A stretch of DNA of 64,000 nucleotides, taken from contig JACEFZ010018320.1 in assembly GCA_014155875.1 (NCBI GenBank), forward strand, positions 1 to 64,000. The letters run 5' to 3'. The position numbers and the translations under genes are program-made. A model generated the notes under the pieces. That model saw only the letters and a program-made list of their open reading frames with translations. It ran no database searches and was not told the DNA's origin. Below, one piece after another: positions 47,389 to 59,550 of the stretch (within the stretch, counting starts at the first letter, position 1; every line of letters starts with the position of its first letter). This DNA comes from Cepaea nemoralis (lineage: Eukaryota; Mollusca; Gastropoda; Stylommatophora; Helicidae).

Positions 47389-47543
47389 TATGTTTACAAA
47401 ATTCATGTGACAATGTTTTTTTCCTATGCACTGTTCGTGAAAGAAAGATGAGTGATTGGAAGGGCCGAATGTAAGACGGGCCTGCGTGCCCAATTTGTTA
47501 CCCTTTGAAAATAAAGTCTGTTCGTTCGTTCGTTCGTTCGTTC
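47389..47543 (+). mobile_element. 3' end of a retroelement-like family (TTCG tail), copy 1
   Basis: Shared with 60946-61098 on the other strand: TATGCATTGT, GACAATGTTTTTTTCC, GTGATTGGAAGGGCCGAATG, GACGG, GCGTGCCCAATTTGT, ACCCTTTGAAAATAAAGT and a terminal (TTCG)n run. A polyadenylation-like AATAAA just before a short tandem repeat tail is typical of 3' ends of some non-LTR retrotransposons and their SINEs. No reverse transcriptase sequence is present in the window. Confidence 0.75.
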
Positions 47544-47654
47544 TCTGTACTGTAGATCTATATGTATGTCTGTCTGTCTGTCTCTGTACTGTAGATCTAT
47601 TTGTATGTCTGTCTATCTGTCTCTGTACTGTAGATCTATATGTATGTCTGTCTG
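47544..47654. repeat. Three leftover units of the giant TCTG-type array
   Basis: Three units with CTCTGTACTGTAGATCTATA (one has CTATTTG) lie between the insertion and the next array. They show that the giant array once continued to here before the insertion at 45616-47543. Confidence 0.95.
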
Positions 47655-49018
47655 TCCCAAATCCAGCCAGCCTACAAATAGACACCAGGACATGGATCCC
47701 AGCTCCCAAATCCAGCCAGCCTACAGATAGACACCAGGACATGGATCCCAGCTCCCAAATCCAGCCAGCCTACAAATAGACACCAGGACATGGATCCCAG
47801 CTCCCAAATCCAGCCAGCCTACAGATAGACACCAGGACATGGATCCCGGCTCCCAAATCCAGCCAGCCTACAGATAGACACGAGGACATGGATCCCAGCT
47901 CCCAAATCCAGCCAGCCTACAGATAGACACGAGGACATGGATCCCGGCTCCCAAATCCAGCCAGCCTACAGATAGACACGAGGACATGGATCCCAGCTCC
48001 CAAATCCAGCCAGCCTACAGATAGACATGAGGACATGGATCCCGGCTCCCAAATCCAGCCAGCCTACAGATAGACACGAGGACATGGATCCCAGCTCCCA
48101 AATCCAGCCAGCCTACAGATAGACACGAGGACATGGATCCCAGCTCCCAAATCCAGCCAGCCTACAGATAGACACGAGGACATGGATCCCAGCTCCCAAA
48201 TCCAGCCAGCCTACAGATAGACACGAGGACATGGATCCCAGCTCCCAAATCCAGCCAGCCTACAGATAGACACGAGGACATGGATCCCGGCTCCCAAATC
48301 CAGCCAGCCTACAGATAGACACGAGGACATGGATCCCAGCTCCCAAATCCAGCCAGCCTACAGATAGACACGAGGACATGGATCCCGGCTCCCAAATCCA
48401 GCCAGCCTACAGATAGACACGAGGACATGGATCCCAGCTCCCAAATCCAGCCAGCCTACAGATAGACACGAGGACATGGATCCCAGCTCCCAAATCCAGC
48501 CAGCCAACAGATAGACACGAGGTCATGGATCCCGGCTCCCAAATCCAGCCAGCCTACAGATAGACACGAGGACATGGATCCCAGCTCCCAAATCCAGCCA
48601 GCCTACAGATAGACACGAGGACATGGATCCCGGCTCCCAAATCCAGCCAGCCTACAGATAGACACGAGGACATGGATCCCAGCTCCCAAATCCAGCCAGC
48701 CTACAGATAGACACGAGGACATGGATCCCAGCTCCCAAATCCAGCCAGCCTACAGATAGACACGAGGACATGGATCCCAGCTCCCAAATCCAGCCAGCCT
48801 ACAGATAGACACGAGGACATGGATCCCAGCTCCCAAATCCAGCCAGCCTACAGATAGACACGAGGACATGGATCCCGGCTCCCAAATCCAGCCAGCCTAC
48901 AGATAGACACGAGGACATGGATCCCAGCTCCCAAATCCAGCCAGCCTACAGATAGGCACCAGGACATTGACCCTGGCTCCGAGGTCCAGTCAGCCTACAG
49001 ATAGACACCAAGACATGG
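47655..49018. repeat. 49-bp minisatellite array, ~27 copies, BamHI site in most units
   Basis: Unit: TACAGATAGACACGAGGACA then TGGATCCCAGCTCCCAAATC then CAGCCAGCC. The commonest variant is GGATCCCGG for GGATCCCAG, the two forms partly alternating. The first units carry ACACCAGG for ACACGAGG, and the last two (after 48950) are diverged. It begins directly at the end of the giant array without spacer. Confidence 0.96.
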
Positions 49019-49470
49019 CTACGGAAGTAAAGACGGCTGGTGCAATATGAACCAGATCACACCCCGAGCGCGGATTGATACATAATATGGAACTAGCTAC
49101 ACATGCCCAGAGCACATCAAGGCGTGTGAAAGATGATTATCTGTCCATGTGTCCTTGTGTGACAGGCGGTCAGCCTGGAGAAACATGTATACTTTCACAA
49201 CTTCCTTCTTCTCCTTTTGCCTTTCGGCTCCCAACGGAGCATAGGACTTCAATCAACATACGCTAGGCCTTGTAGACTTGTTCGTGATCGCTTGGAGTCT
49301 GCAGCTAAAGTTGTCTAGGAGATCAAGTAACGTCACTCCAACCCTCCCATGTCCCCTCCTAGGACACGCATGACAGGCTATCGTGTTTCTATTCTTTACG
49401 TCCTTACGGGGCCTGGTAACACACGGGCGCATCGTAACACTGCCTTGTCCATTTGATGTGGTCCTTCCTC
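49019..49470. other. Unique-looking stretch
   Basis: Two short ORFs (49075-49266 plus, 49253-49501 minus) have no recognised domain. No repeat structure. Confidence 0.4.
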
Positions 49471-49660
49471 TTACATGTCTACTGATTTTTAAAGTTGTCA
49501 ATGATCCCTTCCTCTTAAATAAGTCGGACTACTGATTTTTAAAGTTGTCAATGATCCCTTCCTCTTGCTTGAGTCGATCTACTGATTTTTAAAGTTGTAA
49601 ATGATCCCTTTCTCTTACATGAGTCGGTCTACTGATTTTTAAACTTTTCAGTGATCATGA
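49471..49660. repeat. 50-bp tandem repeat, ~4 copies
   Basis: CTACTGATTTTTAAAGTTGT then CAATGATCCCTTCCTCTT recurs at about 49478, 49529, 49579 and 49629, separated by variable ...GAGTCG linkers. The fourth copy is diverged (AAACTTTTCAGTGATCATG). Confidence 0.9.
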
Positions 49661-49927
49661 TAACCGTAATCATCATCTTCTAACCGTGGATCCATAGATT
49701 CTGCACCGATGTGTTGTAGCAATTAAGAACCAATAACGAAGAACCCTTGAGGACAGGTTAATAATGCAAACACATTCTATCTAGGGACGGTTTTTAGCCT
49801 GTCGTTTTTCGGAAAGATTACAATAAATAAGGACAGTAGAGAAATAGGAGGCGGGGAAGAATATGATGTCTTGGATAGACACGTGATCGCCGGCGGTACT
49901 GTAAGCATTCTATTGTTAATGTGTGGC

Positions 49928-49994
<67 letters not shown>

Positions 49995-50529
49995 GAATCA
50001 AATTGAGGACAGGGATGTGTAAGTTTGATATTTTGGCTTTCAGGTGGTCTGTTCCTTCAGAGCCAATCCCGAAGTACCTTTTCCACGGGAACCTTGTTAC
50101 GCAGCGTGTTGTCTTTAATAACGTCAAACACTGTATGCCTTCTTCTCTTGATGCTTTTCGTTTGTCTTGTCCTGTCATCTCAGCATCAATTGGTTCGTCA
50201 ACAGATCACCCTCATCGAACTTAACCCATAAGTGCTCAGATCCCCCCCCCCCTCTCCGTGCCCCCCTCGGCGTGTAACGACTGACCATATCAGTCCTGTG
50301 TTGGTTGATTATTCTTCTTTGTCTTCCCGTATGGTGCATTAATCTAGCTGGACCTCGTTAAAACTGACTTTCTTGCAGTCTGGTCAACGTAGATTTCCAA
50401 ACCTCGACTCGGTTTGTCAGAGAAACGAGGAACTGGTTGTACAAACCCCAAGCAACAGATGTCAATGAACGTCGTAGACTCTTGAATTGTAAACCCTCTT
50501 CTGTTCCCCAATCTGCTTCGAAATGTGGT
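49661..50529. other. Unique-looking stretch around a TTG microsatellite
   Basis: Contains the TTG repeat at 49928-49995. A 133-aa minus frame (49777-50178) reads the repeat as polyglutamine; its other parts resemble no family I know. A C-run occurs at about 50242-50252. No gene is supported. Confidence 0.4.
49928..49995. repeat. TTG trinucleotide microsatellite, ~22 copies
   Basis: Uninterrupted TGT/TTG repeat over 68 bases. On the minus strand it is a CAA run. Confidence 0.97.
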
Positions 50530-51611
50530 GCTGTAAGACTTAATCTACTCTACAATGGAAATGTTATTAGGATAGACTGAACGAGTTAAACTATTTTACA
50601 ATGAACATTGGAATGTGGTAGAATGAAAGAGTTAATCCTCTAAGCAATGGAAATTCGACTCGGTGATTTTGCCTACTCTCTAATGGACAGTTGTATGTGA
50701 TTGACTAGAGGATATACTTTCGCTAAGGTAGAGAGTCTGATAGACTGAAAGAGTTAATTGGAATACTGTAGATTGAAAGAGTTAATCTAATCTACAATTT
50801 TTTTTTAAATTTGCATATCCTTTTTTAACAGGACATCGCTGTCACCACCTGCATTTTACTGCAGTTGGTGATGTCTTGGCAAGTTTACGCTCAGTAATTT
50901 GCCATTGCTTTCTGAACGACCGGGTCCCATACCAACTCGCTAAAACCCGACGCAACGCGGTCTGCTGCCAAATCGGTCGCAGCTGTGTTTCGAACGCGGG
51001 TAAGCAGGCTTATGAATAACGTCCTCAATTCTTCACCATGGAGACCGGCTAATCTACAATGAAAATTGAAATATAGTAGACTAAAAAAATTAATCTACAA
51101 TGACAATTAAAATATTGTAGACTAAAAGAGTTAATCTAAGAGTTAATATACAATAAATACTAGGGTCAATCTACTCTGCCAGGGAAATTGAAATATGGTA
51201 AACTAACAGAGTTAATCTACAAAGAAAGTTTGAATGTGGTAGAATAAAGGAGTTAGTCTACTCTAGAATGGAGACTGGAATATGAGAGACTGAAAGAGTT
51301 AATCTACACTGCTATAGAACTTGGAATAATGTAGACTAACAGAGTTAATTTATTCAGCAGTAAAAACTGAAATATGGTAGATAAAGGAGTTAAACTATTC
51401 TACAAACAGAACGGGAATATGAGAGCCTGAAAGAGTTAATCTACTCTACAATGGAGATTGGAATATGGGAGACTGAAAAAGTTAATCTACTGTACAAGGA
51501 AGAATGGAATATGTGAGTCTGAAAGAGTTAATCTACTCTACACTAGAGATTGGAATATGGGAGACTGAAAGAGTTAATCTATTCTAGAATGAAAATTGGA
51601 ATATGGGAAGT
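50530..51611. repeat. ~46-bp degenerate minisatellite interrupted by a SINE
   Basis: Units contain GACTGAAAGAGTTAATCTAC then TCTACAATGGAAATTGGAAT and ATGG. About 17 copies in total, to 50798 and again from 51050. Later copies (51230-51600) are more regular. The SINE target site is within a unit. Confidence 0.85.
50799..51049 (-). mobile_element. SINE copy with alternative head, 11-bp target-site duplication
   Basis: Flanked by TAATCTACAAT at 50788-50798 and 51050-51060. Read on the minus strand it starts GCCGGTCTCCATGGTGAAGA, has a B-box-like GCGTTCGAAACACAGC, then TTTGGCAGCAGACCGCG, then CGGTCGTTCAGAAAGCAATG, TGAGCGTAAACTTGCCAAGA, GACAGCGATGTCCTG and AAGGATATGCAAATTT. The last ~120 bases match the 14240 copy; the head is quite different. 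The flanking duplication is also part of the surrounding repeat unit, so it is slightly less certain. Confidence 0.82.
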
Positions 51612-52325
51612 GTGAAATAATCCAGGCAATTGTTTCCCCTTGTGTTGTGGATGCTAAATATTGCATCAAAGCCCCGCTTGCACTGCCCCGGCTATGGCTG
51701 ACTCTGCGGCCAAAGTTCCTTCACTGTAATTTCGGAATTCTATTATTTGCTGTAGGTTTCTTTAATTTGAGAAGAAGGCAATCATATTAACTGATAGGAT
51801 GTCACGGGTCGGGCGTGAAAGGAACAAGTTCGTGAACCGGGTACCAATTTCTTTTATGAATTGTTGACGTTTGGTAGTCTCGTTTTGACGTGGCGGGAAA
51901 GGGAAGCGTGTAAGGCGGTAGTCTCTGGCGAATGCGGGTAAATTAATACAATCGGGGTGAATGACAACACCCAATTCATCCCCACTACCATCTTCGCTGT
52001 GCTCAATAGCCGGCCATTTCGACAGCAACGAAAGCATTGTCTTGTCGCGTTGGATATGAAAACAAAAGTGCTTAGTTGGGCTTCTTGTCCGGATGTAACC
52101 AGCAGAGCTCGTAGTCTGTCATGCCAACATAGTGAAGACACTGTCGCCAATTACAGAATGGACGCCTGTAGACCAACATGGTTCTCTTGTTTCTGCCATG
52201 ACTACACCCGCTATGTTTCAGCTAGTGGCTACACTTCACACAGCAGTGAGAACCCTTGTAAAGAATTCATAGCTCAAATATAGGATACAGACAGACGCCT
52301 TGAGGCACGGACAGCCTTTACGTCA
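51612..52325. other. Unique-looking stretch with small ORFs on both strands
   Basis: Frames at 51762-52037 (minus, 91 aa), 51854-52150 (minus, 98 aa) and 51957-52283 (plus, 108 aa) overlap each other and show no recognised domain. The local GC content is higher than in the flanks. It could hold an exon of an unknown gene, but no splice pattern singles one out. Confidence 0.35.
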
Positions 52326-52351
52326 CTCATCATTATCATCATCACCATCAC

Positions 52352-52411
<60 letters not shown>

Positions 52412-52449
52412 TATCATCATTATCATCATCATCATCATCATCATCATCA
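52326..52449. repeat. ATC trinucleotide microsatellite, ~40 copies
   Basis: ATC repeats with a few interruptions (ATT and ACC) over ~124 bases, immediately upstream of the 34-bp array. The minus frame reads poly-Met. Confidence 0.95.
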
Positions 52450-52464
52450 AGTGCCTTGCCAACT

Positions 52465-55400
52465 AGTTGACTACACACAGACTGGACGTACTCCAGTGAC
52501 CTGACTACACACAGACTGGGCGTACTCCAGTGACCTGACTACACACAGACTAGTCGTACCCCAGTGACATGACTACACACAGACTGGACGTACCCCAGTA
52601 ACCTGACTACACACAGACTGAACGTACCCCAGTGACCTGACTACACACAGACTAGACGTACCCCAGTAACCTGACTACACACAGACTGGACGTACCCCAG
52701 TAACCTGACTACACACAGACTGGACGTACCCCAGTGACCTGACTACACACAGACTGAACGTACACCAGTGACCTGACTACACACAGACTAGACGTACCCC
52801 AGTAACCTGACTACACACAGACTGAACGTACCCCAGTGACCTGACTACACACAGACTAGACGTACCCCAGTAACCTGACTACACACAGACTGGACGTACC
52901 CCAGTAACCTGACTACACACAGACTGGACGTACCCCAGTGACCTGACTACACACAGACTGAACGTACACCAGTGACCTGACTACACACAGACTAGACGTA
53001 CCCCAGTAACCTGACTACACACAGACTGAACGTACACCAGTGACCTGACTACACACAGACTGGAGTACCCCAGTAACCTGACTACACATAGACTGGACAT
53101 ACTCTAGTGACCTGACTACACACAGACTGGAGTACCCCAGTAACCTGACTACACACAGACTGGACGTACTCCAGTGACCTGACTACACACAGACTGGGCG
53201 TACCCCAGTGACCTGACTACACACAGACTGGGCGTACCCCAGTGACCTGACTACACACAGACTGGGCGTACCCCAGTGACCTGACTACACACAGACTGGA
53301 GTACCCCAGTAACCTGACTACACACAGACTGGACGTACTCCAGTAACCTGACTACACACAGACTGGGCGTACCCCAGTGACCTGACTACACACAGACTGG
53401 GCGTACCCCAGTGACCTGACTACACACAGACTGGGCGTACCCCAGTGACCTGACTACACACAGACTGGGCGTACCCCAGTGACCTGACTACACACAGACT
53501 GGGCGTACCCCAGTGACCTGACTACACACAGACTGGACGTAATCCAGTGACCTGACTACACACAGACTGGACGTAATCCAGTGACCTGACTACACACAGA
53601 CTGGGCGTACCCCAGTGACCTGACTACACACCGACTGGAGTACCCCAGTAACCTGACTACACACAGACTGGGCGTACCCCAGTGACCTGACTACACACAG
53701 ACTGGAGTACCCCAGTAACCTGACTACACACAGACTGGGCGTACCCCAGTGACCTGACTACACACAGACTGGAGTACCCCAGTAACCTGACTACACACAG
53801 ACTGGAGTACCCCAGTAACCTGACTACACACAGACTGGCGTACCCCAGTGACCTGACTACACACAGACTGGACGTAATCCAGTGACCTGACTACACACAG
53901 ACTGGACGTAATCCAGTGACCTGACTACACACAGACTGGGCGTACCCCAGTGACCTGACTACACACAGACTGGAGTACCCCAGTGACCTGACTACACACA
54001 GACTGGACGTACCCCAGTGACCTGACTACACACAGACTGGACGTAATCCAGTGACCTGACTACACACAGACTGGACGTAATCCAGTGACCTGACTACACA
54101 CAGACTGGACGTAATCCAGTGACCTGACTACACACAGACTGGGCGTACCCCAGTGACCTGACTACACGCAGACTGGAGTACCCCAGTGACCTGACTACAC
54201 ACAGACTGGACGTACCCCAGTAAGCTGACTACACACAGACTGGACGTACCCCAGTGACCTGACTACACACAGACTGGAGTACCCCAGTGACCTGACTACA
54301 CACAGACTGGACGTAATCCAGTGAGCTGACTACACACAGACTGGGCGTACCCCAGTGACCTGACTACACACAGACTGGGCGTAATCCAGTGACCTGACTA
54401 CACACAGACTGGGCGTACACCAGTGACCTGACTACACACAGACTGGACGTACCCCAGTGACCTGACTACACACAGACTGGAGTACCCCAGTGACCTGACT
54501 ACACACAGACTGGACGTAATCCAGTGACCTGACTACACACAGACTGGAGTACCCCAGTGACCTGACTACACACAGACTGGACGTACCCCAGTGACCTGAC
54601 TACACACAGACTGGACGTACCCCAGTGACCTGACTACACACAGACTGGACGTACCCAGTGACCTGACTACACACAGACTGGACGTAATCCAGTGAGCTGA
54701 CTACACACAGACTGGACGTACCCCAGTGACCTGACTACACACAGACTGGACGTACTCCAGTGACCTGACTACACACAGACTGGGCGTACACCAGTGACCT
54801 GACTACACACAGACTGGACGTACCCCAGTGACCTGACTACACACAGACTGGACGTACCCCAGTGACCTGACTACACACAGACTGGACGTACTCCAGTGAC
54901 CTGACTACACACAGACTGGACGTAATCCAGTGACCTGACTACACACAGACTGGACGTACCCCAGTGAGCTGACTACACACAGACTGGACGTACTCCAGTG
55001 ACCTGACTACACACAGACTGGACGTACTCCAGTGACCTGACTACACACAGACTGGACGTACTCCAGTGAGCTGACTACACACAGACTGGACGTACCCCAG
55101 TGACCTGACTACACACAGACTGGACGTACTCCAGTGACCTGACTACACACAGACTGGACGTACTCCAGTGACCTGACTACACACAGACTGGACGTACCCA
55201 GTGACCTGACTACACACAGACTGGACGTACCCCAGTGACCTGACTACACACAGACTGGACGTACCCCAGTGACCTGACTACACACAGACTGGACGTACTC
55301 CAGTGACCTGACTACACACAGACTGGACGTACTCCAGTGACCTGACTACACACAGACTGGACGTACTCCAGTGACCTGACTACACACAGACTGGGACGTA

Positions 55401-56194
55401 CCCCAGTGACCTGACTACACACAGACTGGGACGTACTCCAGTGAGCTGACTACACACAGACTGGACGTACTCCAGTGACCTGACTACACACAGACTGGAC
55501 GTAATCCAGTGACCTGACTACACACAGACTGGACGTAATCCAGTGACCTGACTACACACAGACTGGACGTAATCCAGTGACCTGACTACACACAGACTGG
55601 ACGTAATCCAGTGACATGACTACACACAGACTGGACGTAATCCAGTGACCTGACTACACACAGACTGGATGTAATCCAGTGAGCTGACTACACACAGACT
55701 GGACCCCAGTAACCTGACTACACACAGACTGGACGTAATCCAGTGACCTGACTACACACAGACTGGACGTAATCCAGTGACCTGACTACACACAGACTGG
55801 ACGTAATCCAGTGACCTGACTACACACAGACTGGACGTAATCCAGTGACCTGACTACACACAGACTGGACGTAATCCAGTGACCTGACTACACACAGACT
55901 GGACGTAATCCAGTGACCTGACTACACACAGACTGGACGTAATCCAGTGACCTGACTACACACAGACTGGACGTAATCCAGTGACCTGACTACACACAGA
56001 CTGGACGTAATCCAGTGACCTGACTACACACAGACTGGACGTAATCCAGTGACCTGACTACACACAGACTGGACGTAATCCAGTGACCTGACTACACACA
56101 GACTGGACGTAATCCAGTGACCTGACTACACACAGACTGGACGTACCCCAGTGACCTGACTACACACAGACTGGACGTAATCCAGTGACCTGAC
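52465..56194. repeat. 33/34-bp minisatellite array, ~110 copies
   Basis: Unit: CTGACTACACACAGACTGGA then CGTAATCCAGTGAC. Variants: CGTACCCCAGT, CGTACTCCAGT, GGCGTACCCC, GAGTACCCC (33 bp, missing one base), AACCTGAC for GACCTGAC, and AGCTGAC. Variation is highest in the left half (52.5-54.4 kb); about 55.49-56.19 kb is nearly pure CGTAATCC units, consistent with a recent local expansion. Confidence 0.97.
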
Positions 56195-56403
56195 ATGTCT
56201 GCTCACCGGAATCATGATTTCAGCTACTCTTCTAGCCAACTTCCAATTAACCTATCAACCAGTCTGACGTGCGCGCGCACACACACTTGCAAACATCAAC
56301 ACACATGCACATAACCACACAAATACATACACACACATACGCACACTTACACGCACACACACACACACCCACGCACGCACACACACTCACGCACACACAC
56401 ACA
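56195..56403. repeat. AC-rich low-complexity sequence
   Basis: After about 70 bases of ordinary sequence, 56268-56403 is a degenerate ACACAC/GCAC run with GCGCGC at its left end, a possible Z-DNA-forming alternation. It leads directly into the 40-bp array. Confidence 0.85.
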
Positions 56404-57391
56404 CTTACTGATAACTAAGTTTAGTGACGTTCACAAATGTCGATTCACTGATCACTAAGTTTAGTAGTGTTGACAAATGTCCACACACTGATAGTTGAGT
56501 GCAGTGGTGTTCACAAATGTCCACTCACTGATAGGTGAGTGTAGTGGTGTTCACAAATGTCCACTCACTGATAGGTGAGTGTAGTGATGTTGACAAATGT
56601 CCACTCACTGATAGCTGTGTGTAGTGATGTTGACAAATGTCCACTCACTGATAGCTAAGTGTAGTGATGATGACAAATGTCCACTCACTGATAGCTGAGT
56701 GTAGTGATGTTGACAAATGTCCACTCACTGAGAGCTGAGTGTAGTGATGTTTACAAATGTCCACTCACTGATAGCTGAGTGTAGTGATGTTGGCAAATGT
56801 CCACTCACTGATAGCTGAGTGTAGTGATGTTGACAAATGTCCACTCACTGATAGCTGAGTGTAGTTATGATGGCAAATGTCCACTCACTGATAGCTGAGT
56901 TTAGTGATGTTGACAAATGTCCACTCACTGATAGCTGAGTGTAGTGATGTTTACAAATGTCCACTCACTGATAGCTGAGTGTAGTGATGTTGACAAATGT
57001 CCACTCACTGATAGCTGAGTGTAGTGATGTTGACAAATGTCCACTCACTGATAGCTGAGTGTAGTGATGTTGACAAATGTCCACTCACTGATAGCTGAGT
57101 GTAGTGATGTTGACAAATGTCCACTCACTGATAGCTGAGTGTAGTGATATTGACAAATGTCCACTCACTGAGAGCTGAGTGTAGTTATGATGGCAAATGT
57201 CCACTCACTGATAGCTGAGTGTAGTGATGTTGACAAATGTCCACTCACTGAGAGCTGAGTGTAGTTATGATGGCAAATGTCCACTCACTGAGAGCTGAGT
57301 TTAGTGATGTTGACAAATGTCCACTCACTGAGAGCTGAGTTTAGTGATGTTGACAAATGTCCACTCACTGATAGCTGAGTGTAGTGATGTT
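56404..57391. repeat. 40-bp minisatellite array, ~25 copies
   Basis: Unit: CCACTCACTGATAGCTGAGT then GTAGTGATGTTGACAAATGT. Left-end units are diverged (ATAACTAAGTTTAGTGACG); interior variants are GATGGC for GTTGAC and GAGAGC for GATAGC. No length variants among interior units. Confidence 0.96.
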
Positions 57392-58340
57392 ACCAGCAAC
57401 CAGAATGAGAAATGTCATGATTGTATAGGCAGATACTGGTGGTCTTCCCGCAAGAATCTGCATCTGTGGTTTGCCACATCCCTCACACAGGAAACAATAC
57501 TAGGCCTACACTAGGTATCCTTTCCGCTGGTTTCTGGGCGCAGAATTAATTGAAATCCTTCCACATCATTTATTCTGACACCGGAAGCAATCGTCATGCG
57601 AGGATAAAAACGGCGCGGGATTTCCATTACACTGGAGCCGAATCCTTGTGACAAGTAATCTACGAACGCTGCTTTCTGAAGCCAGCAGTAGCATAGAGTC
57701 TCCGGAAGAGTCTAGAATATGGGTGATATATCTGTGTCCCCGTGAACTGACACCGTAGTCGAATTAGGGGCGCTGACCTACTGTGGACTCATCCGGAGGT
57801 CTGTGTACACAGAGCGGAATTGTACTAAGGTCTCCAGCACTGCGGAATGACTGGTATTGTTGCACTGGGCACGTTGTTTCCTCGGCTGTCTACCAGATGA
57901 GGAGCCTTGGAAATTAATAGGTTTATACTGGGAAAGATGGAGTTTGGACATAGTCAGTTTCGTGTTGGTTGGTGTCCTGGGGTGACAGCTGGATGGATCT
58001 AGTCTGTGCCTGTCGTTTCATTCCTGGCTGTGTATTTGTGTCTCAATGTGTCTCTCCAACACGAGAAGATGGATGCGATGCACGGGATATCTCACATCTC
58101 ATGTATTCTTGACTGCCAATCGTACGTCTGTGTCCATTATAAGATTCGACATATACCTATAGATGGATTAAATATGGCTATCCGAATCATTTGTTTGTAT
58201 TATTTCTTTTGGAAAGTTTCGGTGGAATTTCAGTAATCTTCATAAAACAGTGACGTCTGTGATCTCTTGGATAGGGAAGCCCCATAATTCGGTGACAACC
58301 AGTTTCACGTTTGTTGCCCCGTTGTTCTTGGTTCGGTAAA
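57392..58340. other. Unique-looking stretch, nothing recognised
   Basis: No tandem repeat. The 76-aa plus frame at 58006-58236 contains a hydrophobic start but no domain I know. This is one of the longer non-repetitive parts of the window and the most reasonable place to look for an exon with transcript data. Confidence 0.35.
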
Positions 58341-58344
58341 GCAG

Positions 58345-58425
58345 CACCGTGTGTGTGCGAGTGTGTGCGTGTGTGTGCGAGTGTGTGCATGTGTGTGCGT
58401 GTGTGACTGTGTCTGTGTGTCTACA
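58345..58425. repeat. Degenerate GT/GTGTGC repeat
   Basis: GTGTGTGCGAGTGTGTGCGT-like words over ~80 bases. The minus frame reads alternating His/Thr. Confidence 0.88.
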
Positions 58426-58720
58426 TATAAACATGATGAAAAGGTAGCTATCTGGCCCAGAGTAACGACTAGATACGACCGTATCGTACCTCCACATCTC
58501 AGGGCATATGAGAGAATGCCCATGATGATCACAGTTGAGTACAATACATTTCCTTACATGTCTCAGGTAGTTCAGGACTTTTCCTTTTTTTTTTTTATTA
58601 CCTTGCATTGTTTCTTAGAACTACCACGTGTCTTGTCCATTATTTCGTATAGTTGTTTTGTGAGACCTCCTATCGTCACTCTAACGTGTAATTGTTCTCC
58701 TGTCTTGTCCGCTCTGGCTA
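58426..58720. other. Unique spacer
   Basis: No repeat or gene recognised; a T-run occurs at about 58584-58597. Confidence 0.4.
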
Positions 58721-59045
58721 GACAAAATTATAAGGTACATCTACCCATCCAGGTAGTTCAAGAGAGGGTAGACAAGGTTATCAGGTACATGTATCCATCC
58801 AGGTAGTACAAGAGAGGCTAGACAAGAATATAAGGTGCAACAACCTATGGAGGTAGTACAGAAGACTAAATAAAATGTTAAGTACATGTAACCATCAAAA
58901 TGATACAGGAATGTCCAAAAATAGATTATAAGTAATCCACCCCTCAAGGTTCAGAAACAGAGGAGCATGATTATAAGGTGCCCTCCGGGGACAAGAAAGG
59001 CAAACCGAGACTGTAAGGTGTCTCAACACCCACGGTAGAAGAATA
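58721..59045. repeat. ~48-bp degenerate tandem repeat, ~6 copies
   Basis: The first three copies share TATAAGGTACATCTACCCAT, CCAGGTAGTTCAAGAGAGG and CTAGACAAG. Copies become increasingly diverged to the right, where only the TATAAG word is recognisable. Old, decaying array. Confidence 0.75.
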
Positions 59046-59084
59046 ACAACTAAACAAAGACTAAAGACATTCTAAAGTAAAGGT

Positions 59085-59550
59085 AGATAAACAATATAGC
59101 AAAGTATGTTTCAACACGAAGCAGACAAGGCAAGTTTACGCATACACCAATGCTTGGCATGTTTACACACAAACCAAGGCAAGGTAAGTTTACGCATACA
59201 CCAATGTTAGGTATGTTTACACACAAACTAAAGCAAGGTATCTTTACACACAAACTAAAGCAAAGTATATTTAGACACAAACTAAAGTAAGACATGTTTA
59301 CGCGCAAACCAAGGCATTTGATGTTTAATACACAAACGAATGTAATATGTGTTTACACACATCGAATGCACGGACTGTTTACATTCAAAAGTTTGTGTGG
59401 TTTGTTTACACATATAAAGGCAGGGGTTGTTTACACATAAAGGAAGGTAAGCTAAATTTAAACACAAACCAAGGCAAGGTATGTTTGGACACACACGAAT
59501 TCTAGGTATTTTGAGATCAAAATGGACTCAAAGTATGTTTATACACACAT
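59085..59550. repeat. ~30-bp degenerate tandem repeat
   Basis: Units of the kind AAGTATGTTTACACACAAAC then CAAGGCAAGG, about 15 copies with much divergence. The minus frames give Cys/Leu/Val repeats (59050-59307 and 59282-59494) that are by-products. Confidence 0.85.

Larger units (their letters stand above)
45616..47543 (+). mobile_element. 1,928-bp insertion in the giant array, ending in a retroelement-like 3' tail
   Basis: Array sequence stops at 45615 (...CTATCTGTCTGTC) and resumes at 47544 (TCTGTACTGTAG...). Joining the two gives a normal unit, so the insertion is precise apart from a possible 2-bp overlap (TC). The inserted DNA has about 75 bp of ordinary sequence, ~1.68 kb of GT/GGGTG repeats, and a 155-bp 3' end (47389-47543) with AATAAA and TTCG repeats that has a second copy at 60946-61098. 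This looks like a retroposed or copied segment ending at a non-LTR-type tail. No coding domain is present. Confidence 0.6.

Noticed and set aside
45778..47742. Gly/Val/Trp-rich and His/Pro/Thr-rich ORFs in the GT-rich block
   Set aside because: Low-complexity by-products of GGGTG words on one strand.
49777..50178. Polyglutamine protein on the minus strand
   Set aside because: The Gln run is a TTG microsatellite and the flanks have no recognised domain or conserved context.
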